A stretch of 42,535 nt of DNA from Bacilli bacterium. GTDB taxonomy: Bacteria > Bacillota_I > Bacilli_A > RF39 > UBA660. The first letter of the stretch is position 1. Every line of letters begins with the position of its first letter. The notes under the pieces are model-generated. The model searched no databases, was not told the DNA's origin, and was given only the letters and a program-made list of their open reading frames with translations. The position numbers and the translations under genes were made by a program. This document shows positions 33,222 through 41,679 of this stretch, piece by piece. Where the stretch lies: positions 1 to 42,535 of the forward strand of contig JAFUBW010000009.1 in NCBI GenBank assembly GCA_017459965.1. The letters are read 5' to 3'.

Positions 33222-35207
33222 TTATAATATGTTTTTTATTTTTTCAATTATAGAATCTATATCTACACCTTGATATTTTAATGAATCTTCTTTAGATGCG
33301 CTTACACCAAATTTATCTACTGTAAATAAATGATCTGAATCTACTACAAATTTTTCCCAACCTAAACTTGATTCGTATTCTATTACAAATACTTCTGCAT
33401 CATAAGGAAATAATTCTGATTTATATCCATCATTTGCTTCTAGGAATTTTTCCATACAAGGCATACTTATTACTCTTATATTTATTCCATCATGTTTTAA
33501 TCTTTCTTGAATCGAATTTGCGACTTGAACTTCTGCGCCAGTTGCGATTATAACGGCATCTATATGTCCAGTTGCTTCACTTTCTATATAAGCACCTTTT
33601 GATACATTATTCGCATTTGTACCATTTTGTGGTTTTACTTCTGTTCTTGCAAGTGTTATTATACTTGGTTTTTTATCTTGCATAATACATTGCCATGTAC
33701 CTATAATTTCTTTTATATCAGCTGGTCTATATACATTTATATTAGGCATTGCTCTAAAATGAGCAAGTTGTTCAATTGGTTGTTTTGACGGACCATCAGC
33801 ACCTGTTGTTATAGAATCATGTGTAAATATGTATGTTACAGGTAAATTCATTAAAGCTGTATTTCTAATTGATGTAATCATGTAATCAGAATTTGCTAAA
33901 TAAGTTGATGCTACTGGTCTAAATCCTGAAAGTGCAAGTCCATTTACAACTGCACCCATTAAATTTTCTCTAAGACCTAATCTTATATTTCTTGCATTAA
34001 AATTATTAAATGTTATATCACCTTTGTCATATAAATAAGCTTTAGTTGATCCTACTGTATCATCAGATGCGCCTATTATATTATAAAAATTATTTGCAAT
34101 TATATTTAATATTTTGCTATTACTATCTCTTAATGTTTCTTTTGCTTCTGGATTAATTTGTAAATTAAGTTTAGATAAATCTAAATATAAATTATTATAT
34201 GTAATATTTTCTATTTGAGTAATTTGATTTTGATCTAATTCTTGTTTATATTCAGAGTATATTTTTTCATAATTTGTATACTCTAACTCTGCTCTTTTTA
34301 AAACTTGATCCCTTATATAGTCAGCACCTTCTTTATCAGGTAAAAAAGGCATTCCCTCTATTTTTAATTTTTTCTTTATATTTTCATAATCTTCTTTAGT
34401 AAGTTCACCAAAATGTATTTTATTAGTATTTTCTAAAACAGACCCATCACCTATTTTAGTATTTATTTGGATTAAACTTGGCATTTTACTTTTTTTAGCA
34501 TTTATTATTGCTTTATTTATATCACTTACTGAATTGCCATTTTTTACTATTTGAGTATGCCATCCCATAGATGAAAATCTACTCACTACATTTTCTGAAA
34601 ATGTTAAATCTGTAGATCCATCCATTGTCATTTTATTTGAATCATATAATACAATTAATTTATTTAATTTTAAATGTGATGCGAAAGATGCAGCTTCATA
34701 TGATAATCCTTCCATCATATCAGCATCACTTGCAAGTACATAAGTATAATAATTAAATAAAGGTTTAGTTTTTTTATCAAAAGAATTTTTAGGTTTCTTA
34801 TTATATTTTTGAGCATATATTTTTTCTGCTAGAGCAAGTCCAACTGAAGTTGCAAGTCCTTGTGCATGCATACCTGTTGTGACTTCAACTCCTAATGTTT
34901 TAATTTCTGGATATGCTGGAGTTCCACTATTAAATTTTCTAAAATTTCTTAAATCATCAACACTTATTTGATATCCACATAAATAAAGCATTGAATATAA
35001 AAGTGGTGATGTGTGACCTGAAGACAATACAAATCTATCTCTATTAATCCAATCAGGATTTTTAGGATTTACTTTTAAATGCTTTGTAAAAAGTGTATAA
35101 AGTATGGGTGCACTAGATAAACAACTACCTGGATGACCTGCTTTTGCATTTTGTATTATATCAAGTGATAGTCCTTTTAAAACAGCAATAGATCTATTAT
35201 CCATCAC
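33222..35207 (-). CDS. tkt: Transketolase
   Basis: A thiamine diphosphate enzyme of the pentose phosphate pathway, 661 residues. Landmarks are GHPGSCLSSAP near the N-terminus, the TDP-binding region SDADMMEGLSYEAASFASHL with DSNKMTMDGST, the pyrimidine-domain FTHDSITTGADGPSKQPIEQLA, and RPADIKE. The usual GDG at the start of the TDP motif reads SDAD, a small deviation, but the rest of the site is intact. GAGGAG precedes the first of two ATG codons. The tkt-lexA neighbourhood matches that of B. subtilis, where yneA, yneB and ynzC lie between. Confidence 0.96.
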   Translation of the reverse strand: MMDNRSIAVLKGLSLDIIQNAKAGHPGSCLSSAPILYTLFTKHLKVNPKNPDWINRDRFVLSSGHTSPLLYSMLYLCGYQISVDDLRNFRKFNSGTPAYPEIKTLGVEVTTGMHAQGLATSVGLALAEKIYAQKYNKKPKNSFDKKTKPLFNYYTYVLASDADMMEGLSYEAASFASHLKLNKLIVLYDSNKMTMDGSTDLTFSENVVSRFSSMGWHTQIVKNGNSVSDINKAIINAKKSKMPSLIQINTKIGDGSVLENTNKIHFGELTKEDYENIKKKLKIEGMPFLPDKEGADYIRDQVLKRAELEYTNYEKIYSEYKQELDQNQITQIENITYNNLYLDLSKLNLQINPEAKETLRDSNSKILNIIANNFYNIIGASDDTVGSTKAYLYDKGDITFNNFNARNIRLGLRENLMGAVVNGLALSGFRPVASTYLANSDYMITSIRNTALMNLPVTYIFTHDSITTGADGPSKQPIEQLAHFRAMPNINVYRPADIKEIIGTWQCIMQDKKPSIITLARTEVKPQNGTNANNVSKGAYIESEATGHIDAVIIATGAEVQVANSIQERLKHDGINIRVISMPCMEKFLEANDGYKSELFPYDAEVFVIEYESSLGWEKFVVDSDHLFTVDKFGVSASKEDSLKYQGVDIDSIIEKIKNIL

Positions 35208-35237
35208 TAACCAACTCCTCTACTATAAATAATTATA

Positions 35238-35272
35238 CCAAAAAAAAAATAAATCTACAATATAGACTTATT
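35238..35272 (-). terminator. Terminator after the SOS small protein gene
   Basis: AATAAGTCTA pairs with TAGATTTATT (one G-U) over five bases, then a long T run on the minus strand, before tkt begins. Confidence 0.75.
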
Positions 35273-35276
35273 ATTT

Positions 35277-35405
35277 TTAACAAAGAACAATTGTGTTATT
35301 TCCTTTTGCAATATTATTATCAATAGATTCACTTCTATTCATTAAAGTAATGATTGATGCAACTCCTAATACAATAATTAAAACATATCCTATAAATTTT
35401 TTCAT
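35277..35405 (-). CDS. 42-residue membrane protein divergent from lexA, candidate SOS division inhibitor (YneA/SosA-like)
   Basis: The peptide MKKFIGYVLIIVLGVASIIT has a basic start and one membrane helix (about 4-21), then a short polar tail ending TIVLC. AAAAGGAGTGG precedes the ATG. It is transcribed from a near-consensus promoter with a perfect LexA box lying between its -35 and -10 elements, divergent from lexA and followed by tkt. This is exactly the position of yneA in B. subtilis and matches sosA next to lexA in staphylococci, both SOS-induced division inhibitors with one membrane helix. It lacks the LysM domain of YneA. The function is inferred from position, regulation and topology. 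Confidence 0.7.
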   Translation of the reverse strand: MKKFIGYVLIIVLGVASIITLMNRSESIDNNIAKGNNTIVLC

Positions 35406-35434
35406 ATACACCACTCCTTTTCTTTTCTGATTCA

Positions 35435-35463
35435 ATCTTATCACGAACAAGTGTTCGTGTCAA
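35435..35463 (-). promoter_or_regulatory. Promoter of the SOS small protein with internal LexA box
   Basis: On the minus strand TTGACA (35458-35463), 17 bases, TAAGAT (35435-35440). The palindrome CACGAACAAGTGTTCGTG (35442-35459), which contains the LexA site CGAACAAGTGTTCG, fills the spacer, so bound LexA would block RNA polymerase. Confidence 0.88.
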
Positions 35464-35471
35464 TATATTTT

Positions 35472-35511
35472 CGAACAATTGTTTGACATTTTACATTTTA
35501 TATGTTAAAAT
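35472..35511 (+). promoter_or_regulatory. lexA promoter with LexA box
   Basis: TTGACA (35483-35488), 17 bases, TAAAAT (35506-35511). The second LexA site CGAACAATTGTTTG (35472-35485), one base off the ideal palindrome, overlaps the -35 element and would give autoregulation. Confidence 0.88.
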
Positions 35512-35542
35512 GAATTTGTAAATAGAAAAAGGAGTTGATTTA

Positions 35543-36157
35543 ATGAAAGAAAAATTAACTAGTAAACAAAATCAAGTATTAGATTATTTAAAAAAATTTA
35601 TGGCTAAGAAAGGATATCCACCTACTGTAAGAGAAATAGGAAGTGCACTTAATTTATCATCACCAGCGACTGTACACGCACATTTAAATACTTTAGTTGA
35701 TAAAGGATATATTAAAAAAGGTAATTCAAAAAACAGAGCTATTGAATTACTTGTAAAAAACGAATATGAAGTTGAGGATGTTGTAGATGTTCCTCTTTTA
35801 GGTAAAGTTACAGCTGGTTCTCCAATCGAAGCAATTGAAGTACCTGATGAATATTTTACTTTACCTACTTATTTAATACCTGCACATAAAGAAGTATTTA
35901 CTTTAAAAGTTTGGGGAGAATCAATGATTAATGCTGGTATTCATGATGGTGATATTGTAATTGTTCAAAGACAAGTAACTGCTAATAATGGAGATATAGT
36001 TGTTGCAATGAACGATGAAAACGAAGTAACACTTAAAACATTTTATAAAGAAGATGGATATTTTAGATTACAGCCTGAAAATGATACAATGGCTCCTATT
36101 ATATTAGATAATGTTACTATAATTGGTAAAGCTATTGGATTATATAGAAAAATATAA
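35543..36157 (+). CDS. lexA: SOS repressor LexA
   Basis: A 204-residue repressor-protease. The winged HTH (1-65) has PPTVREIGSALNLSSPATVHAHL. The self-cleavage site is Ala91-Gly92 in KVTAGSP, and the catalytic dyad is Ser127 (WGESMIN) with Lys165 (EVTLKTF). All features needed for RecA-stimulated autocleavage are present. Targets visible here are its own promoter, the divergent small protein and perhaps uvrC. AAAAAGGAG precedes the ATG. Confidence 0.97.
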   Translation: MKEKLTSKQNQVLDYLKKFMAKKGYPPTVREIGSALNLSSPATVHAHLNTLVDKGYIKKGNSKNRAIELLVKNEYEVEDVVDVPLLGKVTAGSPIEAIEVPDEYFTLPTYLIPAHKEVFTLKVWGESMINAGIHDGDIVIVQRQVTANNGDIVVAMNDENEVTLKTFYKEDGYFRLQPENDTMAPIILDNVTIIGKAIGLYRKI

Positions 36158-36181
36158 AAAGGAACTATTTAAGTTCCTTTT
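36157..36181 (+). terminator. Intrinsic terminator of lexA
   Basis: AAAAGGAACT pairs with AGTTCCTTTT over five bases. Confidence 0.8.
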
Positions 36182-36343
36182 ATCTATATAAACGCTTATG
36201 CGTAAGCGTACTCCATTAAATTATATGTAAAGTATGAAAAAATTTTCATACTTTTTTTATTACAGTAATAATATATTCCAATATTATTTTTTTGTGTATA
36301 TTATTAATATAAACATTTTATTGTTTTATATACAATTTAATTA
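36182..36343. other. Intergenic region with two hairpins
   Basis: No gene is visible. ACGCTTA and TAAGCGT flank TGCG (36191-36208), a GC-richer palindrome without a T run. AAAGTATGAAAA pairs with TTTTCATACTTT (36229-36254), followed by extra T on the plus strand, giving a second terminator-like hairpin. It may be debris of the decayed dinD region. Confidence 0.6.
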
Positions 36344-36540
36344 TTAAGTTGTTTGTTTTCGCTTTTTATTTCTTTTTCCGCCTTTACCAATGCTTATCAT
36401 TTTCCCGACCCCGGGAAAATGATCATTAACATTGTATCCACTATTTTCACAAGCAATTTATACCAATATTCATTACCATTTCCATCAATATGTTTTAAAT
36501 CTTCAAATATTTTTTCTGTATATTCTTTTATTTCATTCAT
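36344..36540 (-). pseudogene. dinD: Decayed DNA-damage-inducible protein D (dinD) remnant
   Basis: A strong ribosome binding site (GAAAGGAAG) and ATG at 36540 open MNEIKEYTEKIFEDLKHIDG and NGNEYWY, the DinD N-terminus. The match then stops. In a second frame the sequence resumes as ACENSGYNVNDHFPGVGKMI and SIGKGGKRN, which aligns with a later part of DinD-type proteins, then diverges and stops at 36344. So there is an internal deletion with frameshift and a lost C-terminus. In the first frame translation would stop at 36397 after 47 residues. DinD-family proteins are SOS-associated in E. coli; here the remnant lies just beyond lexA and downstream of comEC. Confidence 0.75.
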
Positions 36541-36556
36541 CTTATCAGCTTCCTTT

Positions 36557-38617
36557 CTATGGACTGCGTGTCTCAATTTTTATTTTATTATTTTTAATTT
36601 TAAACATAATACTTCCTTGCTTGTCTGTCCTATATATTTTTGAATTATTTAAATTATTTAATACTTCTTTATTCGGATGTCCATAACGATTGTTCTTTCC
36701 AACACTAATAATTGAATATTTAGGTTTTATTTCATTAATAAATCTTTTACTACTACTCGTCTTACTTCCATGATGTCCTACTTTTAATACATCTATATCT
36801 GATAGATTGTATTTATCTAACATTTCCTTTTCAGTAGCACTTGAGGCATCACCCATAAATATAAATTTATATTCATCTAACTCTGTATAAATAACATTAC
36901 TATTATCATTTTCATTATCATACTCTTTTGTTTGTAAAAAGTATAATTTATTTTTATCGACATTTAATTCTTTGATACATGAATATTTTTTTATATTCTT
37001 TTTATTTAATATCTTGATTAACTCTTTTTCTAAGTCGTTATAAGACCCACAGTTAAAAACTACTTTTTCAACTTTAAAGTTATTAACTAAATTAATAGCC
37101 TCTCCTATATGATCAAAGTCTCCATGTGTTAATATTAGGTAATCTATCCTTTTAACACCTTCACTTTTAAAATAAGGAAGTAATATATTATTAGTTAAAT
37201 CATAATTGTTTTTATCATTAAAAGAAACTATTCCTCCCGTATCAATCAATATATTTTTATTAAATATTCTTAATAATGTACAGTCTCCTTGTCCTACATT
37301 CAAAAATGTAACACTAGGTTTTAATACTATACTTTTATAAAAAATAAAGATAATAAATATAAAGATAATATTTAATACATTTTTTATTGAAATATTTTTA
37401 AATAGTTTATATAAAAATAAATAATATAAAAATATAAATAATACTGGTAGTTTTGATATTTTTAATATAAAAATATCTAAATCAGATAATATATTACTTA
37501 CATTTTCAAATAAATTTATTAAACTATAATTAATATTATCTAAAAAAGGAAAAATAATAGTTAATAAATTAATTGGAAATAATATATAAGATACAAAAGG
37601 TACATAAAATATATTATAAATAACACTAAAGATGTTTAATTGATAAAAATTATTAATTAATATAGGAATAGATACTAAAAATGATATCAATGATACTTTT
37701 AATAATTTATAAAAATAATTTCCTTTATTTAATAATTTATTGAAATGAATTAAACTAAAACTAATTGTAAAAGAAAATATAAAACCAACATTATAAATTA
37801 AAAATGGATTATAAAATAAAAACATTGAAAATAACAATATTACTAAATTTATATTTTTAATATTCAATTTCAAAATTTTATTTAAAAAAAACATAATAAA
37901 TTGTAAACACGCTCTAGACATTGAAATAGTAAAATTTGTTAAAAACAGATATAATAATAACAATATAGAAATTAGTAAATATCTTTTGTTTTCTTTAATA
38001 AATGACAATAATTTTAAAAGTAATATTGATATAAATGAAACATGCATACCTGATATTGCAAATAAATGACTTATACCTATTTTTTGATAGTTTAAATACA
38101 TTTCATTATCAATATTATTTTTATCTGCGAATAAAAATGTTTTTATGTATGCATTTGATTTTTTACATTTATTAATTCTTTTTAATAATTTGTTTTTAAA
38201 AATATAAAATATGTTATTGGTTTTTTTAATTATTTTTATATTATCAGCGTTTACTGTATATTTTATTTTTCTAGAAAGCAAATATTTTCTATAATTAAAT
38301 AAATTAAAATTAGTATTATTAGATGGTTTATCAAAAGTACCATATACTTTTATATAATCGCCATATTCTATATTATTTATTTCTTTTTTATTTTTAAAAT
38401 AATAATTAACTACTAAATTTTCTTTTCCTTTTATATAAACAGTTGCTTTTTCATTTTTTATTTTATAATCTCTTATATAACCAATTACTTGTTTAGTATT
38501 ATTATTATAAATTGATTTTGTTTCTTTATTTATATTTATAAATGTATAAATTAAACTAAAAATTAATAATATTAAGAATAGATAATTATACTGTAATATA
38601 TTCTTTAATTTTTTCAA
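36557..38617 (-). CDS. comEC: DNA internalisation competence protein ComEC
   Basis: A 686-residue polytopic membrane protein forming the channel for single-stranded DNA in natural transformation. An N-terminal DUF4131/OB region (about 25-130) precedes the competence domain with many membrane helices, including FAISGMHVSF and MSRACLQFIMFF. The C-terminal metallo-beta-lactamase-like domain has FLNVGQGDCTLL, the metal motif THGDFDH near 500, and KVGHHGSKTSSS. It is complete. Its start lies inside the end of comEA (32-base overlap), so the two are translationally coupled. comEB is absent, as in many species. Confidence 0.95.
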   Translation of the reverse strand: MKKLKNILQYNYLFLILLIFSLIYTFININKETKSIYNNNTKQVIGYIRDYKIKNEKATVYIKGKENLVVNYYFKNKKEINNIEYGDYIKVYGTFDKPSNNTNFNLFNYRKYLLSRKIKYTVNADNIKIIKKTNNIFYIFKNKLLKRINKCKKSNAYIKTFLFADKNNIDNEMYLNYQKIGISHLFAISGMHVSFISILLLKLLSFIKENKRYLLISILLLLYLFLTNFTISMSRACLQFIMFFLNKILKLNIKNINLVILLFSMFLFYNPFLIYNVGFIFSFTISFSLIHFNKLLNKGNYFYKLLKVSLISFLVSIPILINNFYQLNIFSVIYNIFYVPFVSYILFPINLLTIIFPFLDNINYSLINLFENVSNILSDLDIFILKISKLPVLFIFLYYLFLYKLFKNISIKNVLNIIFIFIIFIFYKSIVLKPSVTFLNVGQGDCTLLRIFNKNILIDTGGIVSFNDKNNYDLTNNILLPYFKSEGVKRIDYLILTHGDFDHIGEAINLVNNFKVEKVVFNCGSYNDLEKELIKILNKKNIKKYSCIKELNVDKNKLYFLQTKEYDNENDNSNVIYTELDEYKFIFMGDASSATEKEMLDKYNLSDIDVLKVGHHGSKTSSSKRFINEIKPKYSIISVGKNNRYGHPNKEVLNNLNNSKIYRTDKQGSIMFKIKNNKIKIETRSP

Positions 38618-39302
38618 ATAAAGAATCCCCTATACCACTTACATTTTTTATATCTTCTATATTTTCAAAATCACCATTTTCTTCTCTATATGATATAATT
38701 GCATCTGCCTTACTTTCACCTATACCTGTTATTGTAAGTAATTCTTCTTTTGTAGCAGTATTAATATTTACAAGTTTATTTTCTTCTTCTATAGTTTCAT
38801 TATTATTAGTTTTAACACTACTTTTTTTATTATTTTTTACATTTGCATTATTATTTTCATCTATTACAATAATATTCTTATCTAACTTTTCATTTATTTC
38901 TTTTGTAGAAATAGTTTGTTGTTTATACTTATCTATTTCTTCTTTCGTATATATTACAATAAACATTTCATCAAATATTTTTTTACTTAAATTAATGATA
39001 CTAGTATCAGCATTTTCTTTTAAACCACCTGCTTCATTAATAACATCTATTACTCTAGAATTTTCTTTTAATTTATATACGCCTTCATTATTTACGGCAC
39101 CTTTTATATCCACATAAAAAAAAGTTTCTTCTTTTTCTTCTTTTTTATCTTCTTTTTTAGCTAGTATTTCTTTATTTTCTTTTATTTTTATTTCTTCATC
39201 TTTATTATTAATATAATAATAAATAACTATTATAGATATAATAATTAATAATATAAATATAGTTATTATATATTTTAAATATTCTTTTAATTTTTCTTTC
39301 AT
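38586..39302 (-). CDS. comEA: DNA receptor competence protein ComEA
   Basis: A membrane-anchored DNA-binding protein of 238 residues. An N-terminal membrane helix (about 10-30) is followed by a charged linker, an SLBB domain (about 58-120: VDIKGAVNNEGVYKLKE...VIDVINEAGGL), a second Lys/Asn-rich linker, and a C-terminal double helix-hairpin-helix (about 174-238: VNINTATKEELLTITGIGES). This layout is that of Firmicute ComEA. It starts the comEA-comEC pair; AAGGAGATGA precedes the ATG. Confidence 0.95.
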   Translation of the reverse strand: MKEKLKEYLKYIITIFILLIIISIIVIYYYINNKDEEIKIKENKEILAKKEDKKEEKEETFFYVDIKGAVNNEGVYKLKENSRVIDVINEAGGLKENADTSIINLSKKIFDEMFIVIYTKEEIDKYKQQTISTKEINEKLDKNIIVIDENNNANVKNNKKSSVKTNNNETIEEENKLVNINTATKEELLTITGIGESKADAIISYREENGDFENIEDIKNVSGIGDSLFEKIKEYITV

Positions 39303-39390
39303 TTAATCATCTCCTTGTACTTAAAGATTATATAAACAACTACCTTTCAATATATATATTCGTTTTTTTTAGAAAAATTTCCCCTAAAAA

Positions 39391-39419
39391 AAAGAAAAAA
39401 ATACTTTTTAAGTATTTTT
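39391..39419 (-). terminator. Terminator after the FtsW/RodA gene
   Basis: AAAAATACTT pairs with AAGTATTTTT over three bases and is followed on the minus strand by a T-rich stretch. It lies in the 115-base gap before comEA. Confidence 0.75.
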
Positions 39420-40566
39420 ATTTTAAAACTTTTTTCTTATTATAATTATAATTTTCAATTGATACTCTTTGTACAAGAGCAAGTCCAATTAAAAGTGTAA
39501 GAGCAAATGATCCACCATATGATAAGAATGGAAGTGGAACACCCGTTAATGGTAGCAATCCTAAAACACCAGTTAAATTTACTAATACATGTAAACATAT
39601 ATAACAAGCTACCCCATAACATATTATTGAATTTTGTAAATTACAACTTCTTTGACTAATAACTAGTATTCTAATAATTATAGTAATATATATTAATATA
39701 ACTAGTATACCTGTGATCAATCCCATATCTTCTACTATTATTGGAAATATAAAGTCTGTATATGCTTCTGGTAAATATAAATATTTTTGTTTACTATTAC
39801 CTGGCTCCATACTAAATAATTTACCATTATTGATTGCTATATATCCATTACATACTTGATAACCCGTATCTTCCCTATATCTAGTACAAGGTTCTTTATA
39901 ATTAAATCTTCCTTGTTGCATACTAGAAAGTGGACTTTTACCTGTAATTAATATTAATAAAAGACCTATAACAACTATTATTAAACCTAAAAATGTTACT
40001 TTTACTTTTATATCTTTTGCTACAGGTGAAGAATAAAATAATAAAATAGATATAAAAAATAATATTAAACCTGTACCACCATCTGGTTGAAGAAGTGTTA
40101 AAAGTGTAAATATTGCACCTAAACCAAGTGGAATAATGGCAATTACAAAATTATCTAATCTTCTTATATTCATTTGATAATAAAGCGCAGTAAATAATAT
40201 AAGTGCCACTTTAGCAAATTCTGAGGGTTGAACACCAAAACCTGCTATATAAAACCAACTTTTTGATCCATTTGTTGTTACTGCGGCAACTAATAATGCC
40301 ATAAGCATAAATATAATAAATGCACATATTAAATATATTATTTTCCTATATCTTTTTAATGGAGTAACTATTACTATAAATGATAAAAATAATCCTGCAA
40401 TTAATACAATTAATTGTTTAAAAAAATATTTTGTATTCTCTCCATAAACTAAGAACGATTTCATACTTGATGCATCTAATATCATAAACAATCCAAATGT
40501 AAACATGACAATTGTTAATAATAATAAAGTTTTATCCATTTTATTAAATGTTTTTATCATATTCAT
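39418..40566 (-). CDS. FtsW/RodA/SpoVE family peptidoglycan glycosyltransferase
   Basis: A SEDS protein of 382 residues with about ten membrane helices. The family motifs are GFGVQPSEFAKVALILF, LLQPDGGTGLIL, a long extracellular loop (about residues 220-260) with the conserved YLPEAYTDFIFPIIVEDMGL, and PLPFLSYGGSFAL near the end. SEDS proteins polymerise glycan strands with a class B PBP; the PBP at 1901-3913 is a candidate partner. FtsW, RodA and SpoVE cannot be separated by motif alone. Two ATG codons (40566 and 40560) lie close to AAGGA; the start is ambiguous by two codons. Confidence 0.92.
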   Translation of the reverse strand: MNMIKTFNKMDKTLLLLTIVMFTFGLFMILDASSMKSFLVYGENTKYFFKQLIVLIAGLFLSFIVIVTPLKRYRKIIYLICAFIIFMLMALLVAAVTTNGSKSWFYIAGFGVQPSEFAKVALILFTALYYQMNIRRLDNFVIAIIPLGLGAIFTLLTLLQPDGGTGLILFFISILLFYSSPVAKDIKVKVTFLGLIIVVIGLLLILITGKSPLSSMQQGRFNYKEPCTRYREDTGYQVCNGYIAINNGKLFSMEPGNSKQKYLYLPEAYTDFIFPIIVEDMGLITGILVILIYITIIIRILVISQRSCNLQNSIICYGVACYICLHVLVNLTGVLGLLPLTGVPLPFLSYGGSFALTLLIGLALVQRVSIENYNYNKKKVLK

Positions 40567-40686
40567 ACCATCCTTATAATAATAATATCATAAATAAATA
40601 AAAATACCTATATTTTAGGTTAATTAAATAACATTTTATTTACATTATTAATACAATATAATAGAAAATAAAAAGGAGGTAGAACT

Positions 40687-40875
40687 ATGTATTATTATGG
40701 ATATGGTGGCTATGGTTATAATAATTCTTGCTGCCCTAATCAAGGTGGATATGTATATCCAGTAAATACTGGTTATGGTTATGGCTCTGGATATGGATCA
40801 GCAATTATATTAGTATTATTTATATTACTTGTAATAGTTATAGGAGCAGGTTTCTTTAATAGAATAAATAACTAA
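40687..40875 (+). CDS. YjcZ-like small sporulation protein
   Basis: A 62-residue protein: a Gly/Tyr-rich head with GYGGYGYNN and a CC pair, then YGSGYGSAIILVLFILLVIVIGAG, a single membrane helix and a short tail. The G-Y-G-x-x-(A/F)-I-I-L-V-L-F-I-L-L-V-I-V-G pattern is that of the YjcZ family of sporulation-associated small proteins. AAAAAGGAGG precedes the ATG, and a TATAAT box lies about 20 bases before that. It is a single gene with its own terminator and supports spore-forming ancestry. Confidence 0.8.
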   Translation: MYYYGYGGYGYNNSCCPNQGGYVYPVNTGYGYGSGYGSAIILVLFILLVIVIGAGFFNRINN

Positions 40876-40876
40876 A

Positions 40877-40906
40877 CAAAAAAAGACTTATTTTAAAGTC
40901 TTTTTT
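40877..40906 (+). terminator. Terminator of the YjcZ-like gene
   Basis: AAAAAGACTT pairs with AAGTCTTTTT over about six bases. It overlaps the end of the broken minus-strand reading frame at 40888. Confidence 0.8.
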
Positions 40907-40998
40907 AAATTATAAGAATCATATTCTCTAGCAAGTCCATTACCTAAATACATAAATAGTAAATAATTGTTTTTTAATTCATTTTAAATTTTTTCCAT
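40888..40998 (-). pseudogene. Small gene interrupted by an in-frame stop
   Basis: From an ATG at 40998 with GAGGG about 9 bases upstream, the frame reads MEKI, a TAA stop (40984-40986), then in the same frame NELKNNYLLFMYLGNGLARE and YDSYNLKKTLK before a second stop. The downstream 31 codons look like a real small protein rather than random AT-rich sequence (LGNGLARE, ordered aromatic pattern). The simplest reading is a nonsense mutation in a small gene of unknown function. No alternative start follows the stop. Confidence 0.4.
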
Positions 40999-41100
40999 GT
41001 ATTTACCCTCAAGATATGAAATTATTATAACATATTTAGACTATTTTTTTACTTTTTTTATAAAATATGTTAGAATATATACGAATTTGAGGTGGTATAC

Positions 41101-41649
41101 GTGATACGAAATAAAGATATAATTGATGAATATGATAAAAGAATAAGAAAAGTAAGTACTGAAGTAACATTTCCACTAGACGATAAATATAAAAAATTTA
41201 TTGAAGATGCGATAGAAATGTTAACGCTTAGCCAAATTGAAGAAGAAGCAGAAAAATATGACCTACGACCAGGTATGGGGTTATCTGCAATTCAAGTTGG
41301 AATTGATAAAAGAATATTTGTAATTGTTTATGAATATGAAGAAGGTAAATTTGAAAATTATATATTTATTAATCCAAAAATAATAAGTCAATCTGAAGAG
41401 CTTGTATATGTTGATGGCGGTGAAGGATGTTTAAGTATTAACAGAGAAATTGAAGGTATTGTACCTAGATGTGCAAGAGTTAAAGCTGAATATTATGATA
41501 TTAATGGAAATAAACAAACTATTAGATTAAGAGAAGAACTTTCTATAGCATTTCAACATGAATTAGATCACTTAAATGGTATTTTATTCTATGATCATAT
41601 AGATAAAAATAACCCATTTAAAAATCAAGTAAATATGAGAGCAATATAA
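41101..41649 (+). CDS. def: Peptide deformylase
   Basis: Removes the formyl group from nascent proteins. The three metal motifs are intact: GMGLSAIQ (58-65), EGCLS with Cys110, and HELDH with His153 and His157. A slightly long spacer region (EMLTLSQIEEEAEKYDLRP) follows the N-terminus, as in type 2 Firmicute deformylases. The GTG at 41101 is the best start, since GAGGTGG lies just before it; a GTG three codons upstream overlaps that site. It is 182 residues and monocistronic. Confidence 0.95.
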   Translation: MIRNKDIIDEYDKRIRKVSTEVTFPLDDKYKKFIEDAIEMLTLSQIEEEAEKYDLRPGMGLSAIQVGIDKRIFVIVYEYEEGKFENYIFINPKIISQSEELVYVDGGEGCLSINREIEGIVPRCARVKAEYYDINGNKQTIRLREELSIAFQHELDHLNGILFYDHIDKNNPFKNQVNMRAI

Positions 41650-41676
41650 AAATTCCTAAATAACTAGGAATTTTTT
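41648..41676. terminator. Bidirectional terminator between def and the tail-collar-like gene
   Basis: AAAATTCCTA pairs with TAGGAATTTT over six bases, with extra T on the plus strand and A/T-rich flank on the other. Confidence 0.8.
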
Positions 41677-41679
41677 AAT

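Noticed and set aside
36353-36686. Two overlapping plus-strand open frames beyond lexA
   Set aside because: They lie opposite the dinD remnant and the end of comEC, lack ribosome binding sites, and their composition is that of an antisense shadow.
39316-39402. LexA box upstream of comEA
   Set aside because: CGAATATATATATTGA only loosely resembles the site; the GAAC/GTTC core is missing.
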